NCBI GenBank assembly: GCA_911728455.2
Contig: OU452225.1
Span: 10,390,106-10,454,105, forward strand
Length of the DNA stretch: 64,000 bases
Source: Marthasterias glacialis
Lineage: Eukaryota > Echinodermata > Asteroidea > Forcipulatida > Asteriidae
Direction: 5' to 3'
Shown: piece by piece, positions 49,341 to 61,200 of the stretch
Position numbering within the stretch: position 1 is the first letter of the stretch
Layout: each line of letters opens with the position of its first letter
Translations under genes and position numbers: made by a program
The notes under the pieces: generated by a model
What the model was told of the DNA's origin: nothing
The model's database searches: none
The model's input: only the letters and a program-made list of their open reading frames with translations

Positions 49341-50389
49341 TCGTAAATAAAACACATTTCCCACCTGTTCTTTGTCAGTAGTTTACGCAAGAACAGAAAG
49401 AATACCTATTTTGTCCAAGTCAAAAAGTCATTTCTTGCTATTATATAACTCTACATTCACAGCGTATTTTAAAACCTTAACATTATTTATTATGTTTCTC
49501 CAAACCCACCAGCATGAAAATCTATATAAAAAATACGAACACGGCATCTTTACCGCATTACAACTGTTCCCATTTAAGCTAACATGGTCCTGTGAAGTCT
49601 GGGGTAAGATTTGATTCAAAATGTTTTGCCGCCATTTACACTTTCAATTCAAATTAAAAGCCACACTTTGTCTTCAACCTCAGTTGCAAACTTTCGATCC
49701 TCTGTTCGAACTCCACCACATCCCTACCCCACCCCCTCTCACCCGCGGCACGGTGGTAGATATTATAGAAGCCTTACAAACTTAAGCCTTTCACCAAAAC
49801 ATGCCCAGCAAACACCGTCTCTTCAGCCGAACAAAACCCTCCCTAAAGAAGCAGTGAAAAAACTTACAGCAAGAGTAAAGTCCCAACAAAAGCCTGGACA
49901 AACAACCCATCCAGAATATACAGCCACTGGCTAGGCGTAAAGCCGAAAAGTTCACTCCAAATATTTTCTCCTTTCAGACGGAGTACACTGATTTAATACT
50001 GTTGAGGTTTTTTTTATTATTTGATTTTCAAGCATGGGGGGCGTTCAGAGAACAATAAAGAGATTACGACTCTTGTTTGTTGTTGCTGGAGCGATACATT
50101 AAGTTGCTAAATATGAAAACGACCGACGACAATCCTGGGCCGATAATCTGCTCTCGATCGATGACTTGGGTGGGTTTGACATTTTCACTGTTTGTAGTTA
50201 TTATACACAACGGAGTTTAACGTTATACATTCATGTGAGAGCGAGAGTATTCTAAAATCAAAATGTAATGTTGATCTGAAGGTAATGAAAGTGTGTACTA
50301 CTTTAGTGCACTACGTGTCTTGATAAAACAATTTGTAGCCCTGTAAAGTTTTCAGCAGTAAAGTTATCTTTTTATTTCACAATCTAACC

Positions 50390-50805
50390 GGGGCTTCCAC
50401 CGGACCCCAATTTCAAACAGCTGCGTTTATAAGCAGAAAATTCTGCTTCACAATGTTCTGCTAAGCAGAAAAATGAGCGGGATACCAGCCACAGACAGTA
50501 CACGGGACGGGGTATTTTGGCGCATGGTAACCTTATTTTGGGTAAGCATAATTTTGTTGTGCTTAGGTACTTTTTGTGCTTAAGCAGCTCTGTGAAATTG
50601 GACCCAGGGCCCAATCATTTCATAAAGCCTATAAGCACAGAAACTTGCTAAGCACAGAAAAATCTTGCTTAGCAGAAACAGGTTACCAGCCAACATTCCA
50701 TTATGTTTACACTGTTGCGACTGGTGCCCCACTTATTTTTTGCTTCGCGGTGAAATTTGCCTAGAAGTATTTCCTGCTAAACAGCTTTATGAAATTGGCC
50801 CCTGG
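50390..50805. mobile_element. Two palindromic GGGCCCAATTTCAT elements in tandem
   Basis: Copy 1 runs 50401-50605 (CCCCAATTTCAAACAGCTGC to CTCTGTGAAATTGGACCC). Copy 2 runs 50607-50803 (GGGCCCAATCATTTCATAAA to CTTTATGAAATTGGCCCC). Both carry AAGCAGAAA and GGTAACC/GGTTACC words. Confidence 0.75.
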
Positions 50806-52439
50806 TTATACGACGTGATGAGAAATTCCCAGTCTGGAATTCTGTCTTAACAAAGAAATTAAATCGTGTTTGTTAGCTAGGAGTGAGCAGTTTTGCCAGC
50901 ATTAATAAACAAAAGCCATACCTGATCTTAATCCAATGTAATGTACCAAGGAGGGAAGTCTGTCAATTTTAAAGGTACAATACAGGATTGGTATTCACTG
51001 TTTGGGTTTTTGAGGAACAAACGGTTCAAGTGGCTTTTGTTTTCGCTGCCCGTCTTTCAAAATGGCCGACGGAGCCGTAGCCAACAACAGAGTCAAGCCG
51101 GAGACAAAGCCGAAACTGAAGTTCTTCTCAAAAGACCATAGCAGTGACACGTTTCATCCTTATAAGATTGTGGTTTGCGGTATCCATCATGCATAAAGTC
51201 TCATTTGCGGGTATGTGCAGTTCTGAGGAAGAACCAATGATTTACTCGACGTTTCGATTAGTAAGATCTGGTTGTCATCAGGAGATTGCTATAGGTGTAA
51301 ACTGTGGAAGTGGGGCATGAAAACTCAAGACTGTGGGTCCTTTCGAAAACACGTCTTTGGCTAGGACTCCATCCGCCTGTTTGAAGGTCCGTACACCAAA
51401 GTGCAAGTTTTCAAAATTACTAAGTCAGAGCCCAAACCAAAGCCGCGGCTTCGAAAATGCCTGGGTTCATCTTTGTCAGATTCACAAATACTTAAAATAT
51501 AGGATGAGTAAAACCTGATAGTGCAGTGTTCTTATTTTGTGTGATTCAGTAGTATTGACCCCTTGCACGCACGTCACACGAGGCGACTGTGCCGCGCTCA
51601 CCATTTTAGAAGTCAATAGGTATGGTGTGTAAACGCAGTGTTGCCTTTTGAATGCGCACCACACTAAGACACGCAGGGACATTGACTTCCAAAATGGCGC
51701 AAGCGAGATTATTGTGATGATGACGTCAGGTGATTTGGGCCAATACATGAAAAAAAACTGTGAAAATTTGGGCTCAATCTGTCGTCTGAGTCAGGAGAAA
51801 ATAGTGAAATTAGTTTCGATTGTTACAGCCGAAATTAAAATCGGGGTCTTCAAATTCTATTTTTTCGACTTTGACAGTATTTCAGACAGAAATATTTCTA
51901 TGGAAGATTGGTACTGGTATGAACTTTATAATCAGTAAGCTTTCAAATTGACACTAATAAAAAATAAAAATAAAATAAAAATAAAAAATGGGTGGCTACC
52001 AATCCTGTATTCTACCTTTAAACGATAATAAGCCACAAAGGGACCAGACTGCTCCTCAGCCTCTCTCTGGTTATGTGAGGTTGCGTATGGAAAACAAGAT
52101 GGATGCTTATAGCTCCACTGTGACTGGTACTTGTTTTGTTGGTGCCGCGACTTCATAGCTCTCGATCCGAACGAGACAGCTTGTGCAATACGGCTCGCCA
52201 TACACTATCGCTTTTGGGCACAAGGGGAAAAACACAACGCCACCTTCTGCCCACCGTATGTTCCCAAACCATGTACATGGAATTAGCGACATCCCCGCAT
52301 AAGAAGGAAATGTGCTGGATCAATGAACAATGCCGAGAGAAAGTATAAACCAAGTATCAATGTCACTGAGATATAAAGCTGTATTTATAAGGTCATTGGT
52401 TTTGTGGGGGTATAATTTTGTACTGCAGTAATTCCCGTG

Positions 52440-52800
52440 TAGAGAGGAACGACAGGTGGCCCCGGAAAAGTAGACGCCTCTCGTGTTACGTACAAACTTC
52501 AGAACGTCTTGTGTGCTTCTCCATCAGTCCTCAGTGCATCGAAGTGATGAAGATGGCCGAGGAGGATGCCAACAGGGAAAAGTGATATTAAGTGACGATT
52601 AGAAACTCGTTCGATGACAGTTACCGTGTTTGTTCGGCCTGTGCTGCTACCCACCGTGAAGTCGCCCCCGCTCTCAACGCGGCAGATGGACGGGACCAGA
52701 GGAGGGTCGGACCCGGTCCGGTCGTTGCGACGGGGACGGAAACGGCGTGGGCACGACGGGTATTTTATGACTCATTAGTCGATGTTACAACACTTGAACC
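52440..52800 (+). other. CpG-richer block, possible exon or promoter
   Basis: Contains GAAGATGGCCGAGGAGGATG with a ten-codon frame (ATGGCCGAG... ending TGA at about 52583) and, further on, GGACCCGGTCCGGTCGTTGC. AAGATGGCCG is YY1-like. This could be the first exon of an unknown transcript; no donor is convincing and no product can be named. Confidence 0.2.
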
Positions 52801-52949
52801 GGAGAGAAATGCGTCATAGGGTGGCATGGAAAAGCGTGGACAGAATGTCCAATAACTGGCGAGCTGGGGTCCACTTTGTGGTAAACTGAGGGTTTTGAAC
52901 AGTTGCAAAATGTTAGCATACATTTCACGAGTTGCGTGAGACACCTATC

Positions 52950-53060
52950 TATGTTTTGTATAGGGCGATCTAGAAGCTGTCGTTCCCCGCGGTTCTTGCG
53001 GGTTCGACTCCCACCGAGCTGAGTGTGGATTGCTTCACGAGTGACTTTTACAGTATGGAG
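52950..53060 (+). mobile_element. tRNA-derived SINE fragment
   Basis: GCGGGTTCGACTCCCACCGA is a B box, followed by GCTGAGTGTGGATTGCTTCACG. The left half (TAGGGCGATCTAGAAGC) no longer resembles a tRNA. Confidence 0.45.
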
Positions 53061-53621
53061 TCTAACCTCCTTCGGTGAAAAACAAACCAACTCGTAAGTA
53101 CTCCATTACAGAACCAGGCAGTGGCTAATGGCAAAGGCTTTGGCAGGAACACTGACATGCACCGTTCTTCCACATTATTGTTGTAGCCGTAGCCGAAGTC
53201 GCTTGATTCGGAACGAGGCAGCGATTCTGTACCCTGGAAAAATGTGACGTCAGCTTGTATGGTCAACCAGACCACAGAGTACACATTGTACATTTTTAAT
53301 TAGGAAGGAAAGCACCAGTCTGTTTGACCATAACATACATTCTAATAATCAACACGGTCACGACAATTTTATGATCATACAAACAAAATTTTAGTTTCAA
53401 ATTCCCCTTAAAATCTACCTTTATTCTAAACAAAAAACACAAACAAACAAAAACAATAACACATACTGTTGCCGAAAAGCTACCATTACCTTGTTGTTTT
53501 CTATTTAGGCCAGAACTATGTTTCACCCTCCTTACTTTCAACAAACAATTATCTCGACCATTTTTAAGGGTGGTGGTGGGGGTGGGGGCACAATGCAACC
53601 AAACATTTTGCTGGAGGAGCA

Positions 53622-53840
53622 AAGTAGTATGGTACCTTTTTGATAAGATAAGATTCAGCATTTGTTATCGCTACTGAAAACAGGGGACACTACACACTGG
53701 TATGGTCCCCTTTTGATAAAACGTGAAACAGCATTTGTAATTGCTGTTACAAAAGGGGAATATATTAAAGTGGTATGGTCCCTCTTTGGCACGATTAAAA
53801 TTACCATTTGTTATTGCTACTGAAAACAGGGAACATTTCA
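53622..53840. repeat. 73-bp tandem repeat, three units
   Basis: GTATGGTACC or TGGTATGGTCCC recurs at 53625, 53698 and 53771. Each unit has TTTGTTATTGCTACTGAAAA or a variant. Confidence 0.8.
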
Positions 53841-54281
53841 AAAACAAATGGTGGCAGTAAGGTCTACACAATACTTTGTTTCTAACTTTTCGTCAGATTG
53901 TTGCAGCAATTCAACGCCTGACTAAAAAAAAACCCAACCACTGGATTGCCGTATTTCCCTTTAAAGTCAGAGACTTGTCCCTCCATCTTGTTTTTTAATT
54001 ATCAATGATAGGATAGTTTTCATGATGTGTGTCAATCCAACACTTTACCGATCCTAGCAAGCGACCGACCATTCGCCCCAGTTTTCCCTCCCTCACTCTC
54101 TCTCCCTTTCCCTCTCCCTTTCCCCCCGTCTCTCTCCTCTATAACCCATCTCGATGTCGCCCCGGGCTTTTCACGAAAGCGTCTTCCCTCTTACCCCCTT
54201 CAAGTGACAGCGGCTGTCTAATTCCAAGTATAGTCTACCTATCTCACCAACCCCTCGCTCGACTGAATAGAAACACGGGCG

Positions 54282-54701
54282 GTGGAGGCTGGACGGGGTA
54301 GAGAGGGCTTGGCGGTGAAATCGGATCCCGAGCGAGCCGCCTCTCATGCGCTGCCTGGCCCGGGCCTCTTGGGCGTTCTTGACGAAGAACCCCAGGAGAG
54401 AGGCAGAGTTTTGGATCTAAGCTCGGCATCGGAGAAGCGATGGGACAAAGCCAGGCAGATCTCGAGTGGTGCAGGCCCGGGACGATTTGGGGCATTAGCC
54501 GTTCGAGGACGTCGTTTCTTGACCCAAAATGACACGCTTGCCGAGCTGATTTTACTGTATCTCAAGCGTTCCCCATACTCTTTGAGAAACAGCAAACCCG
54601 GCCAGCAAAAACAGTTTAGATTGAAAAGAGCTTCGTGGTTCCAGTTCGATGCCTGCAGGGACGTGAGGAGAATCAGGCTCCATTCCAGAGGTTTTGGATG
54701 A
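54282..54701 (+). other. GC-rich open frame of 139 codons, not recognised
   Basis: Starts only with GTG; the frame is also open on the minus strand over much of its length, which GC-rich DNA does by chance. A long pyrimidine tract (CTCTCTCCCTTTCCCTCTCC, near 54098) lies upstream, where an acceptor or promoter could be. The C-terminal part is basic (LKRASWFQFDACRDVRRIRL). No domain is recognised. It could be part of an exon or simply a CpG island. Confidence 0.2.
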
Positions 54702-55056
54702 CATATTTCTATATTTTCTCTGCGATTCTTGATGAGTCTTTAAGTATCCCCCGCTCGTGGAGACATTATTGACCGTCTTAAAGATGTGTGTCATCCAGAA
54801 TGTTCGTTAGCGCTGCTTTCATTTCTGAATGTCCATGTAACAATACACGCCTTATCCAGCACCCACGTCAGACAGTTGTTATGCAAAATTGCGGCTTTGC
54901 TTGAAACAGTTTCGTCTCGAACTGAAAAAAATATAAACAAGCTCGCACACAGTCATCCGAATAGCATTCGTGTCTAAACAGATCAAATGTATTGTTTGTG
55001 CATCACTGGGTGTATATACGTGTACAGTGATTTGATATGAGCCCCTTCCCCACTAA

Positions 55057-55340
55057 AGTCTCGCGAGTATTCAAACATTGGGACCCGTTGAAGTGCGTGA
55101 CTTTGTTTAATACTGCGCACGAATACTCATATACAAGAGCCTTTTCCAAAATCTCGGCTTGGGCTCTGGATCTGGCTTTGGCTACGTCATCAATTTTGGA
55201 GCAGTGTATACTTCGCACGGTGTTTCCAGCATTAAATGGAGCCCGAAGCCAGAGCCAGAGCCCAGAGCATTAGCCAAGGTTTGGAAAAGGCCCCTGGTTT
55301 CCAAAAGAGACTGGGAAGTATAGAATACTCGCGAGACTTG
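55057..55340. mobile_element. Nested inverted repeats, AGTCTCGCGAGTATTC ends
   Basis: AGTCTCGCGAGTATTC at 55058 and GAATACTCGCGAGACT at 55323 are exact complements. Inside them AGAGCCTTTTCCAAAATCTC pairs with TTTGGAAAAGGCCCC around GGCTCTGG/CCAGAGCC words, a second palindrome. Probably one MITE inside another. Confidence 0.65.
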
Positions 55341-55559
55341 GGAAGTCTATTGTCATCGTGTTTCGAAGAATCACTACCGTAACATGTCTTCCAGGGGACA
55401 CCGTAGACGTATCGGCTACCTGCAATTCAAAACCGTCGTGCCACAAAGACAGTATTTCTTATCACTTTCTATGACATTGACTATAACATCCATCAATAGC
55501 TAGGGAAAAGTGTTCCAACACAATCCAGACTATAAAGATTTCTTCTAAACTGACTATAC

Positions 55560-55720
55560 TCCGGCAATTGAGGGGCTGGTACCGTGACAGAGCTTGGTGT
55601 AATGCCGTTAATTAATGATCAGGCACGGCCTGCGAGTCTATACTCGGCCCGGTACGGGGCATTGGACACGCCGGCCACGTGGGTACGGAGAAAACCGATA
55701 GGTACAACACACAACTAAGT
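55560..55720. promoter_or_regulatory. Candidate conserved non-coding block
   Basis: GC-richer sequence with GCCGTTAATTAATGATCAGG, a palindromic homeodomain-type core, between CGGCC-rich flanks. No repeat family seen. Function is inferred only from composition. Confidence 0.2.
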
Positions 55721-56788
55721 TTGAAATATAAGACCCCCCATCCTTACAAGATGTTCGTACACCATCATTTCATTTCACGTATTGATTAGCAGGTGGTCGA
55801 TATGACAAGGAGAATAAAAGTAAAAACCATGGTAAAACTAAGTCACCGTTTGTTCATTCGAATCAAATTAGAAGGTCGAGTTCGCCAACCTCTGGTCATG
55901 CGACATACTTCTCGCCGGTTTTCCCGAAACTCGGACAATGCCGTTTTAAAGGTCGGCCGAGCTACAATGTCTGTAAGGAAATTAGAGATGATGTCATCAA
56001 TATCTGAAGACTTGCTTGGATGACCTCAGATTTATTTACATTCTGAGAACTTGACCTTTGTAAGACTGAACACACGCAGAATATGACCTTTTTTCACAGT
56101 GCAGCCATTTTGAATTTTTCCAATTCAAGTCAATGTAATCAAAACGATTCAGAAATAGGCTGGTCCCTTATGAAATGTATACAAGGATACAGAAAAGGAT
56201 TGTCATTAAAGTCGCCATGTTTGTCTTGTTCCCTATCATGCGATAACAATTATCCATACTGAAACAATCTACTTTAAGGAGGGGACAGGCTACTTTTCTT
56301 CCCAGCCTCGGTTTGGTTTCATTGATTTAAATACAAAACAAATGCTATGGCCGTGTTATACTGAAGAAAAAACACACAAGATTTATTTTGTATTTTTGAT
56401 ACTATTCAACAAATAAAATATGTGAACGAGTAGAGCCTTTTCTTACTTTTAATGCGAACTAGGGTTTCTAGGCACAACAAAACCCAAAGATTTAGCTAGT
56501 TTTTTTTTATCCTAACTCATTTTATTTTAATTTATTTTAGCAAATCACGGGACTGCACTCGGACCTGTTGCTGTTCTCATTTGGTGCCGCCGTTGGGATT
56601 TCACACGATTTCCACCCTAAACACCTGATCTGTTATACAGTGATAATTGTTCGAGAAAAAAAAACACAACACACACAACACATTTAATGGCGGTTTATTT
56701 GATGGCTCCGATACCATATCACCGTAAACTATAATCTTCATCAGCCGGGTCTGATATACCTTTGAGCTACCACGTCGTGATCAGTTTT

Positions 56789-56792
<4 letters not shown>

Positions 56793-56830
<38 letters not shown>

Positions 56831-56832
56831 AA
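56793..56832 (+). repeat. (GA)n microsatellite
   Basis: About 16 consecutive GA units with one AA near the end. Confidence 0.9.
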
Positions 56833-56859
56833 AAACAATAACAGTTACAATTTCTAGCT

Positions 56860-57400
56860 GATGTGGGAAGAATCTAAGCTCAGCCTGCTGGAAGGTCTTT
56901 GTTTGAATATCCCAAGACCGCGATTATTTCCAGTCAGGCTTTTGCAAACCCCCTTTTGTAATTCGATTAAGAGAAATTAGAGGAGGCAAGCCTTTGTCCA
57001 AGTCCCTTGAGGGGATCCGACAAAGGCAAAACGGGGTTCGTTTGGTGGGGGGTTTCTCTCTCGATTACAATTGATTTCGGTTTGTGGAGATATCGAATCT
57101 AATCCTTTGCCAGCCACTCCAGTTGCCTGCATCAGATGATACCGGCCTGACCGTTTTCGGTTCACGGTAAATACCACTGGGAACGTATGGTAAGTGATTT
57201 TCCCAATTGGATATGGTTTCAATAGTGGGGGGTGGGGGTTGCGCTGCGGCCGCATTCAGCGGGGACTGGGCCTCGCCGGTGGGCCGATCAATTGGCAGTG
57301 TGGCCCCGCATCTATACGGGAGCCATAGCCGCCAACTATCGGATTCCGAGGCCGTTTGCTGATATTATATGGTGGTGTCCTCTAATCAATCGGCGCTCAG
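56860..57400. promoter_or_regulatory. GC-richer unique block, candidate regulatory region
   Basis: Unlike its AT-rich and repetitive surroundings this block is unique and contains AATTCGATTAAGAG, AATCCTTTGCCAG, CGCCGGTGGGCCGATCAATT and CCAACTATCGGATTCC. Open frames occur on both strands but none has a good start or splice sites. Confidence 0.25.
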
Positions 57401-58715
57401 GCCCTTTGGCCTTTCTCAAACACCACCACGTGCCGTGTTCACGTTTTCAAAAAGAAAAGACCAGAGAGGGAAAGAGAGGGTCTCCGTTTCATGAAGTTAA
57501 ACTGCAAATATCTTTCTTAATTAAAATGTTAGTTTTTTTTATAAACACACATTTGTCATCGGTTTACAAGGGGTTTCCGAAATGAGAATTTTGCTTCAAA
57601 AAGCGAGTACATCCTAACGTGCAACTTGTAGCTTGTCGAACCAGGGAGCTATTAAAAAAAGGAACCTCCATGGTCGAATGCATCTCCAGAGCCTCGTCAT
57701 TGTTAACAAGCTTCTTACCCTATCCAAATGTGTACTTTGCGTTGGAACCCAATCGAGGCTTGGGTAGAGATTAGACAGGTGCCAGGCGATGAATGTTGGT
57801 CAAAAGTTAATTTGCACAGTCAAGAAACCGCACAGTGGGTGATGTAAAGAGACACTGTATTTTACTGATGCTTAAGTTTGCTTTACACAGACAAAACAAG
57901 TGAAACAGAAATGAAACAGACAACGGTTGAACCATAGATCTTGGGGCAAGCGCTGTTGCTGAACATGACGCACTAATCTGCTTGTAATATAGTAATCAGA
58001 CTGTGACTTCTGAACACAAAAAAGAACTTCAAGTCGGACGAGCAAGTAGTTAAAGAGAAGAAAAGCAACTGTAAGAAGATATACGTAACCATACAGTGAC
58101 CATACATTGAAGAAGTCACCAGCAAAACACTCGACGATAAACGGCCTGCGCTAAACTCTAAGAAAACATGGAGGGTCATAATCCTCAACAACGAGCGCCG
58201 AAAAGATCCCACGCTCAAACATGGAGTACATTTTGACAGTTGACATTTTGTAGGAGAGCGCATCCCACTTGTATCTTGTCAAAGCAGAGTATAAACCATT
58301 ACCAAGTCGGAGAGTAAACACGTACCGGCAAGGGGAGCAGCCAACAGGGCGGTGCAATCGTCGCGCTCTTCCCCCCCCCCCTCCTCCGTGTATGACCCTT
58401 GATCAGCCCAAGCACGGAGGGGGGTCAAGACGTACAACGCGCGGCACTAGTATATCAAACTCAAGGAGGTCGACAGTACGATGGCTCGGTTTCAAACATT
58501 CTTATAGGATAACTGTCTTCGTGTATGACTAGTCTCCATGTCTGAAGAGGTTGCGTGTTGTTTCTAGTGTTTTCTTTTCTCATTAGAGGGCCTTCTTCTG
58601 CAGTCAGTGCTTGCAGCAGTTGCTATTTTTCTAAGCCTTGGTAAGGGGATAGCTTGGCTTCTTTCTCCGGATCTGTGTAAGGAGGAGGCAAGATCCAGAA
58701 AACAAAAAGTTGCTT

Positions 58716-59030
58716 TTATTTTTCGGCTTGCGTTGGATCCTTTTTTTTAAGGAGCAATATGGCTTTCTGGTAATAAAACACGGTTTTTGATGCTTTTAAC
58801 AACTGGAAAATAGCCTGGATTGAGTCGTAGTTCTTCCCGGTACGAACTGTCGACAATGATGCCTCGAGTGGAAGACTGGCAATCACAGCATCTTTTGATT
58901 TAATGAACTCATACACAGAAGGATTGTAGCGCCACCATCGGCGATGCATTGCAGCCTGCTGTTGCGTCAGGTCATGTTCGAAGTTCATAGAAGACAAAGG
59001 GACATCGTGGCAATGAATGCTAATCCGCAT
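58716..59030 (-). CDS. Hypothetical 104-codon ORF
   Basis: I do not recognise this protein. The frame runs from ATG (59028-59030) to TAA/TGA at 58716 without any repeat character. The predicted peptide has a His/Asp-rich start (MRISIHCHDVPLSSMNFEHD), a WWRYNPSVYEFIKSK segment and a Lys-rich tail (AILLLKKKDPTQAEK). No signal peptide or membrane segment. It stands alone, and no splice sites were needed. It could be a small gene, a terminal exon or an old element fragment. Confidence 0.25.
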   Translation of the reverse strand: MRISIHCHDVPLSSMNFEHDLTQQQAAMHRRWWRYNPSVYEFIKSKDAVIASLPLEASLSTVRTGKNYDSIQAIFQLLKASKTVFYYQKAILLLKKKDPTQAEK

Positions 59031-59639
59031 TGTGAAGGAACAACCCTATTTAGTCTTTAGTCACGGTATTTTAAAAGAAATTTTTAAATAATCCCTTCAA
59101 CGGTACCATACATGGTGAAACAGCATTATGAAAACATTTTAATTTGGAAGCTTATTTTGAAAACCCCATCAACATCCGGAGGAAAAAAAACAACAACTTT
59201 CTACTGTGAAACTCGATGCAAAAGAAAATTGCCAGTTTTTGTTCCGATTTGACAGATCGAAATAAGCTCATGTTTATAAACGTGCACAGACAGACAGAAC
59301 GTTAAACATGAACCCCTAAGTTGGTGACATTTTATCAAAATGGTTGGATGGTATGTTTTATTAAAAGCTAATAAGCAGGTAATGGTACTCTTCCACTAAA
59401 AGCAAAAAAATGGACCACGCCTAAGCAGGGTATATCTTTAATAACTACTCCACAAATTAATGACCATAAAAGCTTACTTGGTACGAAGCACCGGAGAGCT
59501 GTTGATAGTATAAAACACTGTGAGAAAACGATTCCTTTGAAGTCATGTGATTTTAGAGAAAGAGAGAAGTTTCTACCTGAAAATTTGAATCTGAGAAATA
59601 ATGCATGCATGAATAGTTTCTCACGTAATGAAAAGCATG

Positions 59640-59840
59640 CAGTTTCAGCATTTTCGGATCCTTCTGCGCGGAGACACCCGCTCAAGATTTTTGAAGATAT
59701 CTCAAAAACGCTATCACCTTTTGAAATGAAGTTTTTAACAGGTTAGTTTTATGGTACATAATCTACAATTATATAGGATTGAAACAAACGTACGGTTCCA
59801 ATTACCAAAGGTATACCTGCCTTTGCAAATTCAAGGACTA
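59640..59840 (-). repeat. Dispersed repeat, inverted relative of 25140-25600
   Basis: AAGATATCTCAAAAACGCTA, ACAGGTTAGTTTTATGGTAC and ACCAAAGGTATACCTGCC are complements of words at 25140-25290. Confidence 0.65.
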
Positions 59841-60169
59841 CACCCTTAAATATATTGTGGAACCAATGCTTGATCCCAAATTCTTTGCAAAAAACGGCTC
59901 TTTTTCCAATCAAACTCCTCTACTTAAGATATTTTTTAAAACATGGTTTACTGGAAAGAATACTTAATATTCTACTCCATCTCACAAAGCCTTGAATCAC
60001 ACACAGAAAAAAATGGTTAATAAGCTGTGCGTTGAATGTATAGTCTTTGTTTCCTGACCATCGTAGAGAAACAAAGCAGTTATAGAACCAGCAATACCAA
60101 CCTTTCACACCCTTTTTTGTTTTCACTTTAAAATGTCTTTCTCATCAGTAGTCGAAGGACCCCCGTAAT

Positions 60170-60370
60170 CCTGAACCTTAACGGGGAGACGGACCGGGTC
60201 GCTTGGTATTCACCCAGCCTCGTTATCCGCACATTTTCCCCCCGCTACTGACGGATCAATCAAGAAATGAATCTCTGCCCCGTTTCCTGTCTGACGGCTT
60301 CCCGCCATTTATAGCAAGTTCGATTAAAGCGAAGGCAAAGGATCGATTTATATATTTTTTAAAGCTGATC
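60170..60370. promoter_or_regulatory. Candidate conserved non-coding block
   Basis: Contains ACGGATCAATCAAG (a Pbx/Hox-type ATCAATCA), TTCGATTAAAGCGAAGGC and CAAAGGATCGATTTAT (a TCF-type CAAAG). Not repetitive here. Role inferred only from motifs. Confidence 0.2.
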
Positions 60371-60869
60371 TGGATAATAGCACTGTTATCAGAAGTGTGT
60401 TAAATATCTTCAGAACGTGTCTTATAATTTGTTGTTTTCAAAATACTCTGATGTGTATTTTGCAATTGGATATTACACTATAAGTTTGTTTATCTCACAA
60501 AAAGTACCGACTTCAAGAAAATGCATCCATGTTTATTAGTTTTCTCTGATACATTTTTATTGATCTGTTGATATTTGTTTGTCTACTCTTGCATTGTTTA
60601 CCATGTTTATGCTTCTTCATTTCGTATCTGGAAACAAGTTTGATTTTGTATTTAAATTAAAAGTCCAGATTCAAACAAAACAATTTGAGGACACATAATT
60701 GTAGAAGGATTAAATATTTCTTAGAACCATTAGTACATTCACATATTCATGCCGAAAATTCGGGACACTATATTTTTCATAATCATTCTTAAAACTAAAA
60801 ATATTTGTCTAAAGAGTTCACGTCAAATTCACAAAGCTTAAAGGTGGAAATGTTTTTCTTAAAGGCAAA

Positions 60870-61200
60870 TCAGTACGGGTGCCCCCGCAGCCAGATTTTA
60901 GTCTCACTTTGGTTGGCAACACTTTTAGGCGCCAAAACAAATCCGCGCAGCTTTAAATGTCGTCTGCTTTCGTCTCGCAACGATTCTGTGATGGAAACTT
61001 CAGCGGGGTCCAGAGAGAATAATTGGTGGGAGGTTTAAGCGACATGCTCGGTGTTGACTCTGAGGTTCGGTGTTTGCCGAGGCATTCATTACGCCGTTGC
61101 TTTTCGTTGATATTCCATCGATTAGGAGGGTTTATACTCAGGGGGGACCGTGAAGAGAGAGCCTTTTTGGCGATGATGTTGCTAAGGGGGAAGAAAGTAC
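60870..61200. other. Unique block, no gene seen
   Basis: GC-richer stretch with AGGCGCCAAAACAAATC and CCATCGATTAGGAGGGTTTA. Two short frames cross it but lack starts in context and splice sites. Possibly regulatory. Confidence 0.2.

Noticed and set aside
49611-49934. 107-codon Pro/Thr-rich frame
   Set aside because: Begins with TTG, has low-complexity composition and no splice context.
57288-57310. TTGGCAGTGTGGCC resembles the start of miR-34
   Set aside because: No complementary arm follows, and the match stops after ten bases of the mature sequence.
57232-57585. 117-codon frame starting at GTG
   Set aside because: GC-rich DNA open by chance, no domain, and the second half runs into AT-rich sequence.
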